Assembly: GCF_023612255.1 (NCBI RefSeq)
Contig: NZ_CP063231.1
Span: forward strand, 1,780,001 to 1,844,000
Source: Luteibacter flocculans
Lineage (GTDB): Bacteria; Pseudomonadota; Gammaproteobacteria; Xanthomonadales; Rhodanobacteraceae
Length of the DNA stretch: 64,000 nt
Reading direction: 5' to 3'
The notes below the pieces were generated by a model, which saw nothing but the letters and a program-made list of their open reading frames with translations, was not told the DNA's origin and ran no database searches. Positions 25,087 to 34,472 of this stretch are shown here, piece by piece; position 1 is the first letter of the stretch, and each line of letters opens with the position of its first letter. The translations under genes and the position numbers were made by a program.

Positions 25087-25665
25087 TCAGTGGACCCGGT
25101 CGAGGCCTAGTTGGCGTTCGGTGCGCTGGTACCAGTCGTCGCCTTCCGGCTTGAACACGGCGCACTGGGTCATGCGGCCGGAATAGATGTGCAGGCTCAC
25201 CGCGACCGCGTCCTCGCTGGGGTTGCGGATGGTGTGGTACTCGTGCGGCGGGATCAGGCTGCCGGCGGAGCCGGGGCCGGCCTGGATGGAGCCGACGGGA
25301 CGGAAGTGGTAGCGCTGGGCCTCGTGGCCGAGCAGTTCGTACTGCACGATTTCGAGCGCGCCGTTCCAGACGCCTTCGACGCACCACATGCCGCTGTGGT
25401 CGTGGATCAGGGTGCCCTGGCCCGGGCCCCAGGTCATCGCGACGACGCTGTAGCCGTGCTCTTCGCTGCGATACAGCTCGCGGCGGGCGTAATGGTCGGC
25501 GGCGGCTTCGAACACACACTCCGGCAGCTTCACTTCCTGGGACCGGATCAGTCGGCACAGCGCGTTGCGCAGCGTATCGGTGATGGCCGGCGTGCTCGGC
25601 TGGGTGACCGAGGCATCGATGGCCTCGATGAGCTTGCGGCTGCCCGGGAAGTCGACCGTGATCAT
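25087..25665 (-). CDS. Cysteine dioxygenase-family cupin (thiol dioxygenase)
   Basis: This 192-residue protein is a cupin of the cysteine dioxygenase type. The iron-binding motif TLIHDHSGMWCVEGVWNG supplies H88 and H90, and PPHEYHTIRN supplies the third His at about 144. Such enzymes oxidise cysteine, or in some cases 3-mercaptopropionate, to the sulfinic acid. It lies 90 bases downstream of metX on the same strand and may share its transcript. The exact thiol substrate cannot be decided from sequence. ATG at 25665 agrees with family length. Confidence 0.87.
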   Translation of the reverse strand: MITVDFPGSRKLIEAIDASVTQPSTPAITDTLRNALCRLIRSQEVKLPECVFEAAADHYARRELYRSEEHGYSVVAMTWGPGQGTLIHDHSGMWCVEGVWNGALEIVQYELLGHEAQRYHFRPVGSIQAGPGSAGSLIPPHEYHTIRNPSEDAVAVSLHIYSGRMTQCAVFKPEGDDWYQRTERQLGLDRVH

Positions 25666-25755
25666 GGGTGGAACCTCTGGATGCGCTGGCGCGGGGAACG
25701 CCGGAAGGCCCGATCATACCAAACCGGGGCCGGGGGCCTTGGGCCCGCCACCGGG

Positions 25756-26859
25756 TCAGATCGTCGCAAGGAAGCCGCCGATCGCCCGGCTATAGTTCTC
25801 TATATCGACCAGGAACGCGTCGTGGCCCTGGGGCGAATCCAGCGCCACGAAGTCCACCTGGGCGCCTGCGGCCTCCAGTCCCTTGGCGATCGTTTCCTGC
25901 TGTTCCAGGGGAAAGAGGATGTCGGTACTCACGCCGATGACCAGGGCGCGTTCGATGTGGATGCTGGCAAGACCGCGCATCACGTCGCCTTGGCCGTACT
26001 CGGCCACGTCGAACCAGTCGCTGGCGCGGGAGAGGTACAGGTAGCTGTTGGGATCGAACTGGCGATTGAAGCGCCGGGCATGCCCTTCGAGGTACGACTC
26101 CACCTGGAATTCGAAGCCGAAGGGTTCGTTGTCGTCGCGTTGTTCGGGGTCCAGGCGGATGCGTGCGAAGCGGCCGTTCCATTCCATCGCCGAGCGATAG
26201 GTAATAACGCCGAGCTTGCGCGCGATGCTCATGCCGTGTTCGGGCCACTGGTCGTCGCTGTACCTGCCCTCGTTCCAGTGCGGATCGAGGCGGATCGCTT
26301 CGCGTTGCAGGGAACGGATCGCGATGGCGAATGGCTGGGCCTGCGGTGCCGTGTCCACGCTGATGTGGGTGCGTGCTGCACCAGGGTGCAGCAGCATGTA
26401 CGCCAGCGCGCTCATGCCGCCCATGGAGCAGCCGACGAGGCACGCCAGTTGTTCGATGCCCATGCCTCGCACGGCTTCGTGCGCCGCGTTGGCGACATCT
26501 TCCAGCGAGAGCGCGGGGAAGGTGAGTCGGTACGGCTCGCCGGTAGCCGGATCGATCGATGCGGCGCAGGTGGAACCCTTGTCGCTGCCGAGCGAGTTCA
26601 CGCAGATGACGTGGAAGCGATCGGTATCGAACGCCTTGCCGGAACCGATCATCTCGTTCCACCAACCGGGCGTCGGGTCTTGCTCGTTCGCGGCAGCATG
26701 CGCGCTCGGCGAGAGGCCGGTGAGGATCAGGATGGCGTTGTCCCGGTTCGGCGACAGTGTGCCCCAGGTCTCGTAGGCCACGCGTGCGCCATGCAGTTCG
26801 CCGCCGCGTTTCATGCGAAACGGCGAGGACAGCAGGTGGTATTGGCGTGCATCGCCCAT
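25756..26859 (-). CDS. metX: MetX-family homoserine/serine O-acyltransferase
   Basis: This 367-residue alpha/beta hydrolase-fold enzyme has nucleophile elbow VGCSMGGMSA (Ser145), the catalytic Asp in GVSTDILFPLEQQ and the His in GHDAFLVD. The MetX family contains homoserine acetyl- and succinyltransferases; many Xanthomonadales members instead make O-succinylserine for cysteine synthesis, and LTGLSPSAHA looks like that subgroup, so either reaction is possible. ATG at 26859 has GAGGAG upstream and starts 10 bases after ccmI ends, placing it at the tail of the ccm operon. A longer upstream reading would overlap ccmI and is not supported. Confidence 0.9.
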   Translation of the reverse strand: MGDARQYHLLSSPFRMKRGGELHGARVAYETWGTLSPNRDNAILILTGLSPSAHAAANEQDPTPGWWNEMIGSGKAFDTDRFHVICVNSLGSDKGSTCAASIDPATGEPYRLTFPALSLEDVANAAHEAVRGMGIEQLACLVGCSMGGMSALAYMLLHPGAARTHISVDTAPQAQPFAIAIRSLQREAIRLDPHWNEGRYSDDQWPEHGMSIARKLGVITYRSAMEWNGRFARIRLDPEQRDDNEPFGFEFQVESYLEGHARRFNRQFDPNSYLYLSRASDWFDVAEYGQGDVMRGLASIHIERALVIGVSTDILFPLEQQETIAKGLEAAGAQVDFVALDSPQGHDAFLVDIENYSRAIGGFLATI

Positions 26860-26869
26860 GTCGTGCTCC

Positions 26870-27571
26870 TCAGCGACCGCCGTCGATGGTGCCACGGGCC
26901 GGCTCGTCCGTGCCGCCGTTCGCGCGCTTTTCGGCGAGGGCGATCTGCTGCGCCACGGCGCGTGCCACGTTGGAATCCGGATCGAGCAGCGGTTGCAGCG
27001 TGCGCCAGGTTGCGGCAGCGTCGGCATAACGTTCCTGCTGGAACTGCGCGATGCCGAGCAGCCACAGTGCACGCTGGCTCTGCGGTTCGATGGCGATCGC
27101 CTGGTTGAGCAGATCGAAGGCGCGACCTTGGATGCGGTGATCCTCGCGCACCAGGGAGTCCGCCTCGGCCCAGCCGACCATGGCGGCCACGTTCTTCGGA
27201 TCGGCCTTGAGCGCGCTGTCGTAGGCTGCCCGTGCATCGGCGGATTGCTTGAGCATCGCGTAGGTCTGGCCGAGCAGCACCCAGCCTTGGGCATCGTCCG
27301 GGTGTTCCTTCAACCGCGCGCGCAGCGTGTCGATGGCTTCGCCGACGGTCATGTCCTTGGCCGGCTCGACGCCGCCGAGCGTGGACGGCGTGCCGACCAG
27401 TACGTAGAGCCCCGCGCTACTCAGCGGGACAAGCACGGCGATGCAGACCACAAGCACGAAGACGCCCCGAGGACGTCCAGCGCGGCGCCCTTGGCGCACG
27501 AGGGGAACGAGCAGCAGGGCGAGCGCGAGGACGAGCATCGCCCCCGCGACGAGATAGAACGCGACAGTCAC
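26870..27571 (-). CDS. ccmI: Cytochrome c biogenesis TPR protein CcmI
   Basis: This 233-residue protein starts at a GTG (27571) overlapping the ccmH stop. It has two N-terminal transmembrane segments (FYLVAGAMLVLALALLLVPL and GVFVLVVCIAVLVPLSSAGL) and a periplasmic tetratricopeptide region (about residues 75-215: DAQGWVLLGQTYAMLKQSAD, RALWLLGIAQFQQERY). CcmI chaperones apocytochrome c to the haem ligation complex. It is the last ccm gene of the operon and is followed after 10 bases by metX. Confidence 0.88.
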   Translation of the reverse strand: MTVAFYLVAGAMLVLALALLLVPLVRQGRRAGRPRGVFVLVVCIAVLVPLSSAGLYVLVGTPSTLGGVEPAKDMTVGEAIDTLRARLKEHPDDAQGWVLLGQTYAMLKQSADARAAYDSALKADPKNVAAMVGWAEADSLVREDHRIQGRAFDLLNQAIAIEPQSQRALWLLGIAQFQQERYADAAATWRTLQPLLDPDSNVARAVAQQIALAEKRANGGTDEPARGTIDGGR

Positions 27572-28008
27572 CAGTCGTCCTCGGTGTCGTTGGCCGGCGT
27601 AGCGGCAGGGGCCTGGCGAGCGCGGCGGCGCACTTGCACGGCGACGACCAGCGCGCCCGCGGCGAGCAGTACAGCGGGGCCGAACCAGAGCAGCCAGGTC
27701 GACGGTTCCACCGGCGGCTTGTAGAGCACGAACTGCGAATAGCGATCCACGAGATACGCCTTGATCTCGTCGTCGCTCTTGCCCGACTGGATCATCTCGA
27801 ACACCTGCCGGCGCAGGTCGTGCGCGATCGGTGCGTTGGAGTCGGCCAAGGTCTCGTTCTGGCACATCGGGCAGCGTAACTCGGCGCTGAGCTTCTGGAA
27901 GCGCACTTCCTCCGCGCGGTCGCGGAACGGCAACGGTTGGATAGCCTGGGCGGCCGCAAGCGCTGGCAACAGGCACAGCGCCAGCCAGAGCAGGACGCGG
28001 CGCGTCAT
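27568..28008 (-). CDS. ccmH: Cytochrome c maturation protein CcmH
   Basis: This 146-residue protein has a signal peptide (RVLLWLALCLLPALAAAQA), the redox motif RCPMCQN (LRCPMCQNETLADSN), the conserved three-helix region with DLRRQVFEMIQSGKSDDEI and a C-terminal membrane helix. CcmH reduces or holds apocytochrome c cysteines for haem attachment by CcmF. Start and stop overlap the neighbours by 4 bases (ATGA). Confidence 0.93.
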   Translation of the reverse strand: MTRRVLLWLALCLLPALAAAQAIQPLPFRDRAEEVRFQKLSAELRCPMCQNETLADSNAPIAHDLRRQVFEMIQSGKSDDEIKAYLVDRYSQFVLYKPPVEPSTWLLWFGPAVLLAAGALVVAVQVRRRARQAPAATPANDTEDDW

Positions 28009-28547
28009 GGCGTTTCCTTCGCCAGCGCGGCGAGGGCAGGGCGGATCTCGTTCTGCACCACCTCAGGCGTGATGGGGCCGATGCGCTTGTAGCGAATGAC
28101 ACCCTTCGCATCGATCAGGAACGTTTCCGGCGCGGCGTACACACCGAAGTCGATGCCGGCACGGCCGTCGCGATCGGCCACGATCACGTCGAACGGATTC
28201 CCGTGCTCGGCGAGCCATGCGGTCGCTGCCTGCGGCTCGTCCTTGTAATTGAAGCCCACGAGCGGAAGGCCGAGCTGCTTCACCTCGGTCATCAGGATCG
28301 GGTGCTCATGCACGCACTCGATGCACCAGCTGGCGAACACGTTGAGGAGATACGGCTTGCCCAGCAGCGACGCCTTGTCGACCGTGCGCGACGGTTCGCC
28401 CAACACAGGCAACGAGAACGCAGGCGCTGGCTTATTGATCAACGGCGAGACGATCTCGTGCTGATCGTGCCGCGTGTTCCACCAGATGCCGAAGCCGAAT
28501 AGACCGACCAGTGCGAGGAACGCAACGAGGGGCAGGATGCGGCTCAT
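28005..28547 (-). CDS. dsbE: Thiol:disulfide interchange protein DsbE/CcmG
   Basis: This 180-residue membrane-anchored thioredoxin-like protein has an N-terminal helix (ILPLVAFLALVGLFGFGIWW) and the motif FASWCIECVHEHP with cysteines 75 and 78. PVLNVFASW and GVYAAPETFLID are typical of CcmG. It keeps apocytochrome c thiols reduced in the periplasm. ATG at 28547 overlaps the ccmF stop; longer upstream readings are out-of-frame copies of ccmF. Confidence 0.93.
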   Translation of the reverse strand: MSRILPLVAFLALVGLFGFGIWWNTRHDQHEIVSPLINKPAPAFSLPVLGEPSRTVDKASLLGKPYLLNVFASWCIECVHEHPILMTEVKQLGLPLVGFNYKDEPQAATAWLAEHGNPFDVIVADRDGRAGIDFGVYAAPETFLIDAKGVIRYKRIGPITPEVVQNEIRPALAALAKETP

Positions 28548-30523
28548 GCCAGCGATTCCTTCGGCGTTGCCTCGACAATAGCCGGGCGTGCGTCCGCAGC
28601 GGTCTTCTTTGCGCGGAACCGGCGCTCGCAAGCGGAGAGGAAACCACCGGCCATCATGAACAGGCCGCCAAGCCAGATCCAGCGCACGAACGGCTTGTGA
28701 TACAGCCGCAGCGCCCAGGCGCCGCGCACATCGTTCGCGTCCATCGGTTCGCCGAGCGCCACGTAGATATCGCGGAACAGGCCGGCATCGATAGCGGATT
28801 CCGTCTGCACCTGCCCGCGCGAATAGGTGCGCTTCTGCGGATGCATGGTGCCGATCGTGTTGCCGTCGCGCAGGATGGTGACGATGCCTTCGTCTGCATG
28901 CCAGTTGGGGCCTTCGGTTTCCTCGACGCCATCGAAGCGGAACGCGTAGCCGCCGATGGTCTCGGTCTGTCCCGGGGCCATGCGGACGTCGCGTTCGACG
29001 CTCAACGATTCCGACAGCATCACGCCGATGAGGAAGATCGCCACGCCCGCATGCGCGAGCAGCATGCCGGCCATTTCCGCCGGATAACGGCGACCGCGCG
29101 GCATTTCGCGCCAGCGCTTCACCACGTAGGCGAGCGTGCCCGCGCCGACCCAGACCGCACCGGCCACGCCGGCAATCGCGCGCAGATGCCCCTGGGCGAA
29201 GAACGCGGCGGCAATCGCGCAGACGACGGCGGCCACGCTCGCGCGCAGCGCCATCGCCGTGAGCTGGCGACCCTCGGCACGTCCCCAGCGAAGGTACGGA
29301 CCGAACGGCAGCAACAGCACGGCCGGCGCCATCAGCAGCACGAAGAGGAAACCGAAGTAGGGCGGGCCGACAGATACGCGACCCAGATTCAACGCATCGC
29401 CGATCAGCGGGAACAGCGTGCCCAGCAGCACCATTGCGGCGGCCGTGGTGAACAGCAGATTGGCGATCATGATGCCGGTCTCGCGCGACAGCGCGGCGAA
29501 CGGCTTGCCCGTGGCGACCTTGGGTGCGCGGATGGCGTAGAGCAGCAACGAGCCGCCGATGACCACGACCAGGAAGCCGAGGATGTACAGGCCGCGACGT
29601 GGATCGGAGGCAAACGCATGCACCGAGGTCAGCACGCCCGAGCGCACGAGGAAGGTGCCGAGCAGGGAAAGCGAGAAAGCGAACAACGACAGCAGCACGG
29701 TCCACGCCGGAAGCGATCCACGTTTCTCGGTGACCGCTTGCGCGTGGATCAGCGCCACGCCCACCAGCCACGGCATGAACGACGCGTTCTCCACCGGATC
29801 CCAGAACCACCAGCCGCCCCAGCCGAGTTCTGCATAGGCCCACCAGCTGCCGGCGACGATGCCGAGGGTGAGGAACGCCCACGCCACGTTCGTCCACGGG
29901 CGCGCCCAGCGCACCCAGGCCTGCTCCATGCCACCGCCCAGCAGCGCGGCGATCGAGAACGCAAAGGCGACCGAGAAGCCCACGTAGCCCATGTACAGCA
30001 CAGGCGGGTGGAAGGTCATGCCCGGATCCTGCAGCACCGGATTCAGATCGCCGCCGTCGGCCGGCATCGGCAGCTCGCGCACGAAAGGATTGGACGTGAA
30101 CAGGATGAAGGCGAGAAAGCCGACACCGATGAGGCCCAACACGCCGAGCACGCGCGCCACGAAGGCATCGGGCAGGTGACGGCTGAAGGCGGCCAACGCC
30201 AGCGACCAGACGTTGAGAATGAACACCCACAACAGCATCGATCCCTCGTGCGCGCCCCATACCGCCGTGATGCGGTAATACCAGGGCAGTGCCAGGTTCG
30301 AGTTGTCGGCTACATACGCGACCGAGAAGTCGTAGCTCAGGAAGGCGTAGATGAGCACCGCCATCGCGGCGAACACGAACACGCCCTGACCCGCCGCAGC
30401 CGGCCGCGCCACCGCCATCAGCGCGCTGTTGCCCCGCCATGCGCCGACGATCGGCAGCACGCCCTGCGCCAGGGCAAGCAACAGCGCGAGGACTAGCGCG
30501 AACTGGCCGAGCTCGGGGATCAT
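28544..30523 (-). CDS. ccmF: Haem lyase CcmF
   Basis: This 659-residue multi-pass protein has the tryptophan-rich haem-handling motif [19 protein letters not shown] (near residue 240), about 15 transmembrane helices and a large periplasmic C-terminal domain. CcmF takes haem from CcmE and attaches it to apocytochrome c. ATGA-type overlaps join it to ccmE upstream and dsbE downstream. Length agrees with other CcmF proteins. Confidence 0.95.
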   Translation of the reverse strand: MIPELGQFALVLALLLALAQGVLPIVGAWRGNSALMAVARPAAAGQGVFVFAAMAVLIYAFLSYDFSVAYVADNSNLALPWYYRITAVWGAHEGSMLLWVFILNVWSLALAAFSRHLPDAFVARVLGVLGLIGVGFLAFILFTSNPFVRELPMPADGGDLNPVLQDPGMTFHPPVLYMGYVGFSVAFAFSIAALLGGGMEQAWVRWARPWTNVAWAFLTLGIVAGSWWAYAELGWGGWWFWDPVENASFMPWLVGVALIHAQAVTEKRGSLPAWTVLLSLFAFSLSLLGTFLVRSGVLTSVHAFASDPRRGLYILGFLVVVIGGSLLLYAIRAPKVATGKPFAALSRETGIMIANLLFTTAAAMVLLGTLFPLIGDALNLGRVSVGPPYFGFLFVLLMAPAVLLLPFGPYLRWGRAEGRQLTAMALRASVAAVVCAIAAAFFAQGHLRAIAGVAGAVWVGAGTLAYVVKRWREMPRGRRYPAEMAGMLLAHAGVAIFLIGVMLSESLSVERDVRMAPGQTETIGGYAFRFDGVEETEGPNWHADEGIVTILRDGNTIGTMHPQKRTYSRGQVQTESAIDAGLFRDIYVALGEPMDANDVRGAWALRLYHKPFVRWIWLGGLFMMAGGFLSACERRFRAKKTAADARPAIVEATPKESLA

Positions 30524-31002
30524 GGCGTGCGGTCCTTCATGGCCTTGTCGTCCATAGCCTTGTCGTCGATCTTGCGGTTCTCGTGTGCCTTGGCCATGGC
30601 GTCCTTGAGTTCCTTCGGCATGTAGTTCTCGTCGTGCTTGGCGAGCACCTCGCTGGCGATGAAACGCCCGCTGTCCATGCGGCCGGTAGCGATCACCGAC
30701 TGGTTGTCGCGGAACAGGTCCGGAAGGATGCCGGTGTATTCCACGGGCATGGCGCCCGCATCGTCCACGACGATGAAGCTCACCTTGAGCGAGTCGCCGG
30801 CACGCTGGATCGAGCCTGCCTTGACCATGCCGCCGAGCCGGAACGTCGGATACTGCGTGGCCTGGCCTGCCTGCACCTGGCTGGGGGTGAAGAGGTAATT
30901 CATGTTCCTCTGCAGCGCGAACACGACGAGGCCCACCGCCACGACAGCGGCGGCGAGCACGGAGATCACGATGGCGAGGCGGCGTTTACGCGTCGGATTC
31001 AT
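30520..31002 (-). CDS. ccmE: Haem chaperone CcmE
   Basis: This 160-residue protein has an N-terminal membrane anchor ([20 protein letters not shown]) and a periplasmic OB-fold. The covalent haem-binding motif HDENY is present (H123, Y127) in [15 protein letters not shown]. The C-terminal tail is charged and repeats DDKAM. It shuttles haem to CcmF. It overlaps ccmD by 17 bases and ccmF by 4. Confidence 0.94.
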   Translation of the reverse strand: MNPTRKRRLAIVISVLAAAVVAVGLVVFALQRNMNYLFTPSQVQAGQATQYPTFRLGGMVKAGSIQRAGDSLKVSFIVVDDAGAMPVEYTGILPDLFRDNQSVIATGRMDSGRFIASEVLAKHDENYMPKELKDAMAKAHENRKIDDKAMDDKAMKDRTP

Positions 31003-31186
31003 TTTGGGGCGGGGTTCCCGGCCGGCGACGGTTTTCCTGGCGCGCGATGCGTGCGCGCAAGGCGCGCAGATTACGGCGGCGCCGGGCCAACGGGGCCAGC
31101 GTGTCGATCAAGAGGACGATGAAAAAAACGGCGACGGCGGACCAGACATAGAACCCGTACGCACCCATCGAGAGTGACTGGCTCAT
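30986..31186 (-). CDS. ccmD: Haem exporter protein CcmD
   Basis: This 66-residue protein has one membrane helix ([20 protein letters not shown]) followed by a basic cytoplasmic tail ([20 protein letters not shown]), the usual CcmD pattern. CcmD stabilises the CcmABC-CcmE haem-release complex. It overlaps ccmC (ATGA) and ccmE, which is normal for this operon and makes it easy to miss. Confidence 0.88.
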   Translation of the reverse strand: MSQSLSMGAYGFYVWSAVAVFFIVLLIDTLAPLARRRRNLRALRARIARQENRRRPGTPPQNESDA

Positions 31187-31947
31187 GGCGTGCCGCGCTC
31201 CGGAAGGCCGAGCAGTTCGCGTACCCAGGCCTTGCCGCCTTCGGCGGCGACCAGCTCGGCGCGCACGCGCGCGAACAGGCTGGCGATGTAATACAGCTTG
31301 GTGGCGGCCATCATGGTGAGCAACGGCCAGAGCATGCTCGCCTCGATGTGTGAAGGGCCGAGCAGGCGCACCGTGGAGCCCTGGTGCAGGGTGTTCCACC
31401 AGTTGACCGAGAAATGCACGATCGGCACGTTCACCGCGCCGACCAGCACAAGGAACGACGCTGCGCGCGCGCCTTGGCGGCGGTCTTCGAACGAGTGATG
31501 CAGACCGATCACGCCGAGGTAGATGAACAGCAGCACCAGTTCGGAAGTGAGGCGTGCGTCCCAGGTCCACCAGGTGCCCCACATCGGTTTGCCCCACAGC
31601 GAACCGGTAACAAGGGTGATGAAGGTGAATGCGGCACCGATCGGCGCCGATTCCATGGCGACGACTTCGGCGATCTTGATGCGCCAGACCAGTGCCACGA
31701 AAGCCGCGACGCTCATCGCGGCATACACGAACAGGCTCATCCATGCGCTGGGCACGTGGATGAAGATGATCCGGTACGCATCGCCCTGCTGATAATCCGC
31801 GGGAGCGACGAACAGGCCTCCGTAGAGCGCGACCATGCCGAGTACGAGGGCAAAACCAAGCGCCCAGGGCTGCACGGCCCCGGCGAAACGGTAGAACACC
31901 GGCGGCGAGCCGAGGCGGTGAAGCCAGAGCGGAACCCAGTTAGCCAT
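31183..31947 (-). CDS. ccmC: Haem exporter subunit CcmC
   Basis: This protein of about 254 residues has six transmembrane helices and the tryptophan-rich motif WGTWWTWDARLTSEL that presents haem to CcmE. LIFIYLGVI and the conserved histidines on either side match the family. ATG at 31947 has GAGG 6 bases upstream; a TTG at 31971 would add eight residues. The start is 63 bases downstream of the ccmB stop. Confidence 0.94.
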   Translation of the reverse strand: MANWVPLWLHRLGSPPVFYRFAGAVQPWALGFALVLGMVALYGGLFVAPADYQQGDAYRIIFIHVPSAWMSLFVYAAMSVAAFVALVWRIKIAEVVAMESAPIGAAFTFITLVTGSLWGKPMWGTWWTWDARLTSELVLLFIYLGVIGLHHSFEDRRQGARAASFLVLVGAVNVPIVHFSVNWWNTLHQGSTVRLLGPSHIEASMLWPLLTMMAATKLYYIASLFARVRAELVAAEGGKAWVRELLGLPERGTP

Positions 31948-32010
31948 CGATCCTCGTCGCGATTCGTTCAAGCACCGTGAGTCCCCTGCTTGGGGCGCGC
32001 GGTTGCGTGT

Positions 32011-32697
32011 TCATGAGTCCATGGCGATGCGTAGCGCAGCCGCGCAAGCCAGCGGCGCGAGAACCAGAGCCATGACGAGCCCGGCTCCGAGCCAGGCGAT
32101 CGGCGCGGCCCATGGCAGCCCTTCCTGCGCAGCGGCCACGGCCCCGGCGGCGAAGATCACGACCGGTACGCACAACGGCAGCAACATGAGCGCCAGAAGC
32201 ATACCAGAGCGCCTCGATCCCGCCGTCAGCGCGACCAGTACCGCGCCGAGCAGGCTGAGCAGCGGCGTGGCGATAAGCAGGGCCAGGATCAGCACGGGCA
32301 TCGCCGTGCCGGGCAGTTTCAGCATGCCTGCGAGCAGCGGAGCCACCACGATCAGCGGCAGCGCGGAGGTGATCCAGTGCGCGAGCACCTTCATGCCTAC
32401 CAGCAGCGCCAGCGGCTGCGGTGCGAGCATCAACTGCTCCATCGAGCCGTCTTCGATGTCCCCACGGAACAGATGATCCAGCGACAGCAGCACGGCGAGC
32501 AGCACGGTCACGAACACCACGCCGCCAGCGATGCGCGCCAGCAGGGCCGGTTCCGGCCCGAGCGCGAAAGGGAACAGCGTGGCGACGATGAGCGCGTACA
32601 GCACCGGCATGGCGATGTCGCCGCGGCGGCGCCAGGCGAGGACGAGGTCACGTCGCAGCAGTGCGGCGCAAGCGGTGGGCGTGCTTCCGTGCGTCAT
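32011..32697 (-). CDS. ccmB: Haem exporter permease CcmB
   Basis: This 228-residue permease has six hydrophobic helices and the conserved DHLFRGDIEDGSMEQLMLAP segment typical of CcmB. With CcmA it forms the ABC complex that drives release of haem-loaded CcmE. ATG at 32697 overlaps the ccmA stop by 4 bases; longer readings are copies of ccmA in another frame. Confidence 0.94.
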   Translation of the reverse strand: MTHGSTPTACAALLRRDLVLAWRRRGDIAMPVLYALIVATLFPFALGPEPALLARIAGGVVFVTVLLAVLLSLDHLFRGDIEDGSMEQLMLAPQPLALLVGMKVLAHWITSALPLIVVAPLLAGMLKLPGTAMPVLILALLIATPLLSLLGAVLVALTAGSRRSGMLLALMLLPLCVPVVIFAAGAVAAAQEGLPWAAPIAWLGAGLVMALVLAPLACAAALRIAMDS

Positions 32698-33329
32698 GCG
32701 TGCAGCCGTATCCGCCGCGGCTCGCCACCGGCAAAGCGCACCGCGCCGTGGCTGGTGACCAGGGCGGCGCCGCCCCGTTGGGCATGCCCTTCCAGCAGGC
32801 GGTTCACCAGTGCGATGCCTTCGCGGTCGAGGTTGGCGTACGGCTCGTCGAGCAACCATACGCGCGCGGGCACGATGAGCAGCCGCGCCAGTGCGGCGCG
32901 CTTCTTCTGCCCTGCCGAAAGCCGCCGGACCGGTTCGTCCTCGAAGCCGGAAAGGCCGACCTCGGCCAGCGCGAGGTCGGCATCCGCGCCTTCGCGCTGG
33001 CCATAGAGGCCGCTGCTGACCCGCAGGTTCTCGCGTGGGGAGAGGTCGAGTTTCAGGCCCAACTGGTGGCCGAGAAAAACGACGGCACCGGCCATCGTGT
33101 CCAGTGAAAAGGTAGCGCCGTCCAGCCGCACCTCGCCTTCGCCCGGGCGAAGCATGCCGGTGAGCACGCGCATGAGAGTGGTCTTGCCGCTGCCGTTATC
33201 GCCCTCGACGAGGGCGATCTCACCCGCGCGCAAGGCAAAGTCGAGCGGGCCGAACACCGGCTCGTCCTCGCGCAGGAAGCACAGGCCGCGGGCTTCGAGG
33301 ATGATGGCGGAGGGGTCGGCGGAAGGCAT
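32694..33329 (-). CDS. ccmA: Haem exporter ATPase CcmA
   Basis: This protein of about 211 residues is the ABC ATPase of the Ccm system: Walker A VEGDNGSGKTTLMRVLTG, signature RLSAGQKKRAALARLL, Walker B VWLLDEPYANLD, and a C-terminal H-loop TSHGAV. ATG at 33329 is preferred over a GTG at 33365 that would add 12 residues. It is the first gene of the ccmABCDEFGHI operon. The upstream region is REP-like and ends at the IS110 element 186 bases away. Confidence 0.94.
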   Translation of the reverse strand: MPSADPSAIILEARGLCFLREDEPVFGPLDFALRAGEIALVEGDNGSGKTTLMRVLTGMLRPGEGEVRLDGATFSLDTMAGAVVFLGHQLGLKLDLSPRENLRVSSGLYGQREGADADLALAEVGLSGFEDEPVRRLSAGQKKRAALARLLIVPARVWLLDEPYANLDREGIALVNRLLEGHAQRGGAALVTSHGAVRFAGGEPRRIRLHA

Positions 33330-33379
33330 CCGGCGATTGTTGCGGGCGAAGACGCCATTGTCCACGCATGCCTAACGGT

Positions 33380-33515
33380 ACGAGCCGCTATATCGGCGAG
33401 AAGCCAACGATGTGGCATGGGGATGTGGCATGGGAACGAGGCAAGCTCCCATCGCCAGCAGGCTGGCTCCCACCTGCGAGCCTGCGTGACTGTCGATCCG
33501 AAGCGAAGGTGGGAG
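33380..33515. repeat. REP-like repeat region, left flank of IS110 element
   Basis: Contains a palindrome-prone block (33448-33474) that is identical in sequence to 34748-34774 and nearly matches 63212-63238. The last bases, CCGAAGCGAAGGTGGGAG (33498-33515), are half of the repeat unit that continues at 34698 across the inserted element. Confidence 0.75.
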
Positions 33516-33518
33516 ATC

Positions 33519-34472
33519 CTATGTTGAGGCGCAAGCGGCAGCGAAGCGTTCGGGGTCGAAGGGCTGACCTTTAGTGAGGATGGCGTGGGCGAGTCGGATG
33601 ATCTTCCGAGCCAGGATCACGAAGACGGCGGTGGCACTGAGTCCGCGCGCGCGGTAGCGCGCGTAGAGTGCTTGGCCGACCGTATGCCGAGCGAAGGTGG
33701 CCGCCGCCATGTAAGTCAGTCGTCGAAATTCCGCCTCGCCCCGCTTGGAGAGCTTACGCGTGCCGCGGTAGCTGCCGGACTCCCGGGGCCGAGGGTCCAA
33801 GCCGATATAGGCAATCAGCGCCTCGGCGCCAATGCCTGGCAGGCGCCAGAAAAGGCTCAGCAAGGCCGCACTGCTAAGCGCCCCCACGCCGGGAATGGTG
33901 CGCAGCAGTTCGCGTTGTTGTTGGCGCGCCCGATCGGCGGCGACCTGCTCATCGATGAGTCGGTCGATCTGGGCCAGGGCGGCTTTGTACTGCGCCAACA
34001 AGGCATCGATAGCGGGCAGCGGCGCGTCCTGGAAACCTAACCGCAGGCTGCCTTGCTGCCTCACCAGCAAGGCCCGTCGCCGCAGCAGCCATTCCAGGCT
34101 GGCCGCATGCTCTTCCGGCGCGGTATAGCGTCGTAAATGGTCCTGCTCGCGCTCCAGATAACGGGCAATGACTTGGGCGTCGACCCGATCGGTCTTGGCC
34201 CGTCGCCGCAGGCTCTCCGCGTAATGGCGCACGTCCCGCGGATTGAGCAGGTAAATGGCCACCCCCTTGGCCACCGCACGCTGCAACAACGTCTGATGGC
34301 AGGCGCCGCTGGCTTCCACGGCCAGCACGCTGCGCGGCGGCAACTCATCCAGCCACGCATCAATGGCCGGCGGGTCGTTGCCGATCCGCCGCGTCTGACC
34401 CGGCACTTGGTGGCAAGCCACCGTCAGAGCCGCCTTGTCGATATCGATCCCGAAATGACGTACTGGCTTCAT
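33519..34472 (-). CDS. IS110-family transposase (DEDD recombinase)
   Basis: This 317-residue protein has the RuvC-like DEDD set: FGID (D10), AVEASG (E53), KTDRVDAQ (D95, D98). Its C-terminal transposase_20 domain has LLRTIPGVGALSSAALL and RKLSKRGEAEFRRLTYMAA. IS110 enzymes are RNA-guided recombinases in the characterised examples (IS621). ATG at 34472 gives full family length and the frame is intact, so the element may be active. Upstream in-frame codons to 34574 belong to the noncoding end. Confidence 0.94.
   Translation of the reverse strand: MKPVRHFGIDIDKAALTVACHQVPGQTRRIGNDPPAIDAWLDELPPRSVLAVEASGACHQTLLQRAVAKGVAIYLLNPRDVRHYAESLRRRAKTDRVDAQVIARYLEREQDHLRRYTAPEEHAASLEWLLRRRALLVRQQGSLRLGFQDAPLPAIDALLAQYKAALAQIDRLIDEQVAADRARQQQRELLRTIPGVGALSSAALLSLFWRLPGIGAEALIAYIGLDPRPRESGSYRGTRKLSKRGEAEFRRLTYMAAATFARHTVGQALYARYRARGLSATAVFVILARKIIRLAHAILTKGQPFDPERFAAACAST

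Noticed and set aside
28511-30496. 661-codon open frame antisense to ccmF
   Set aside because: Low-complexity Arg/His/Gln product, a shadow of ccmF.
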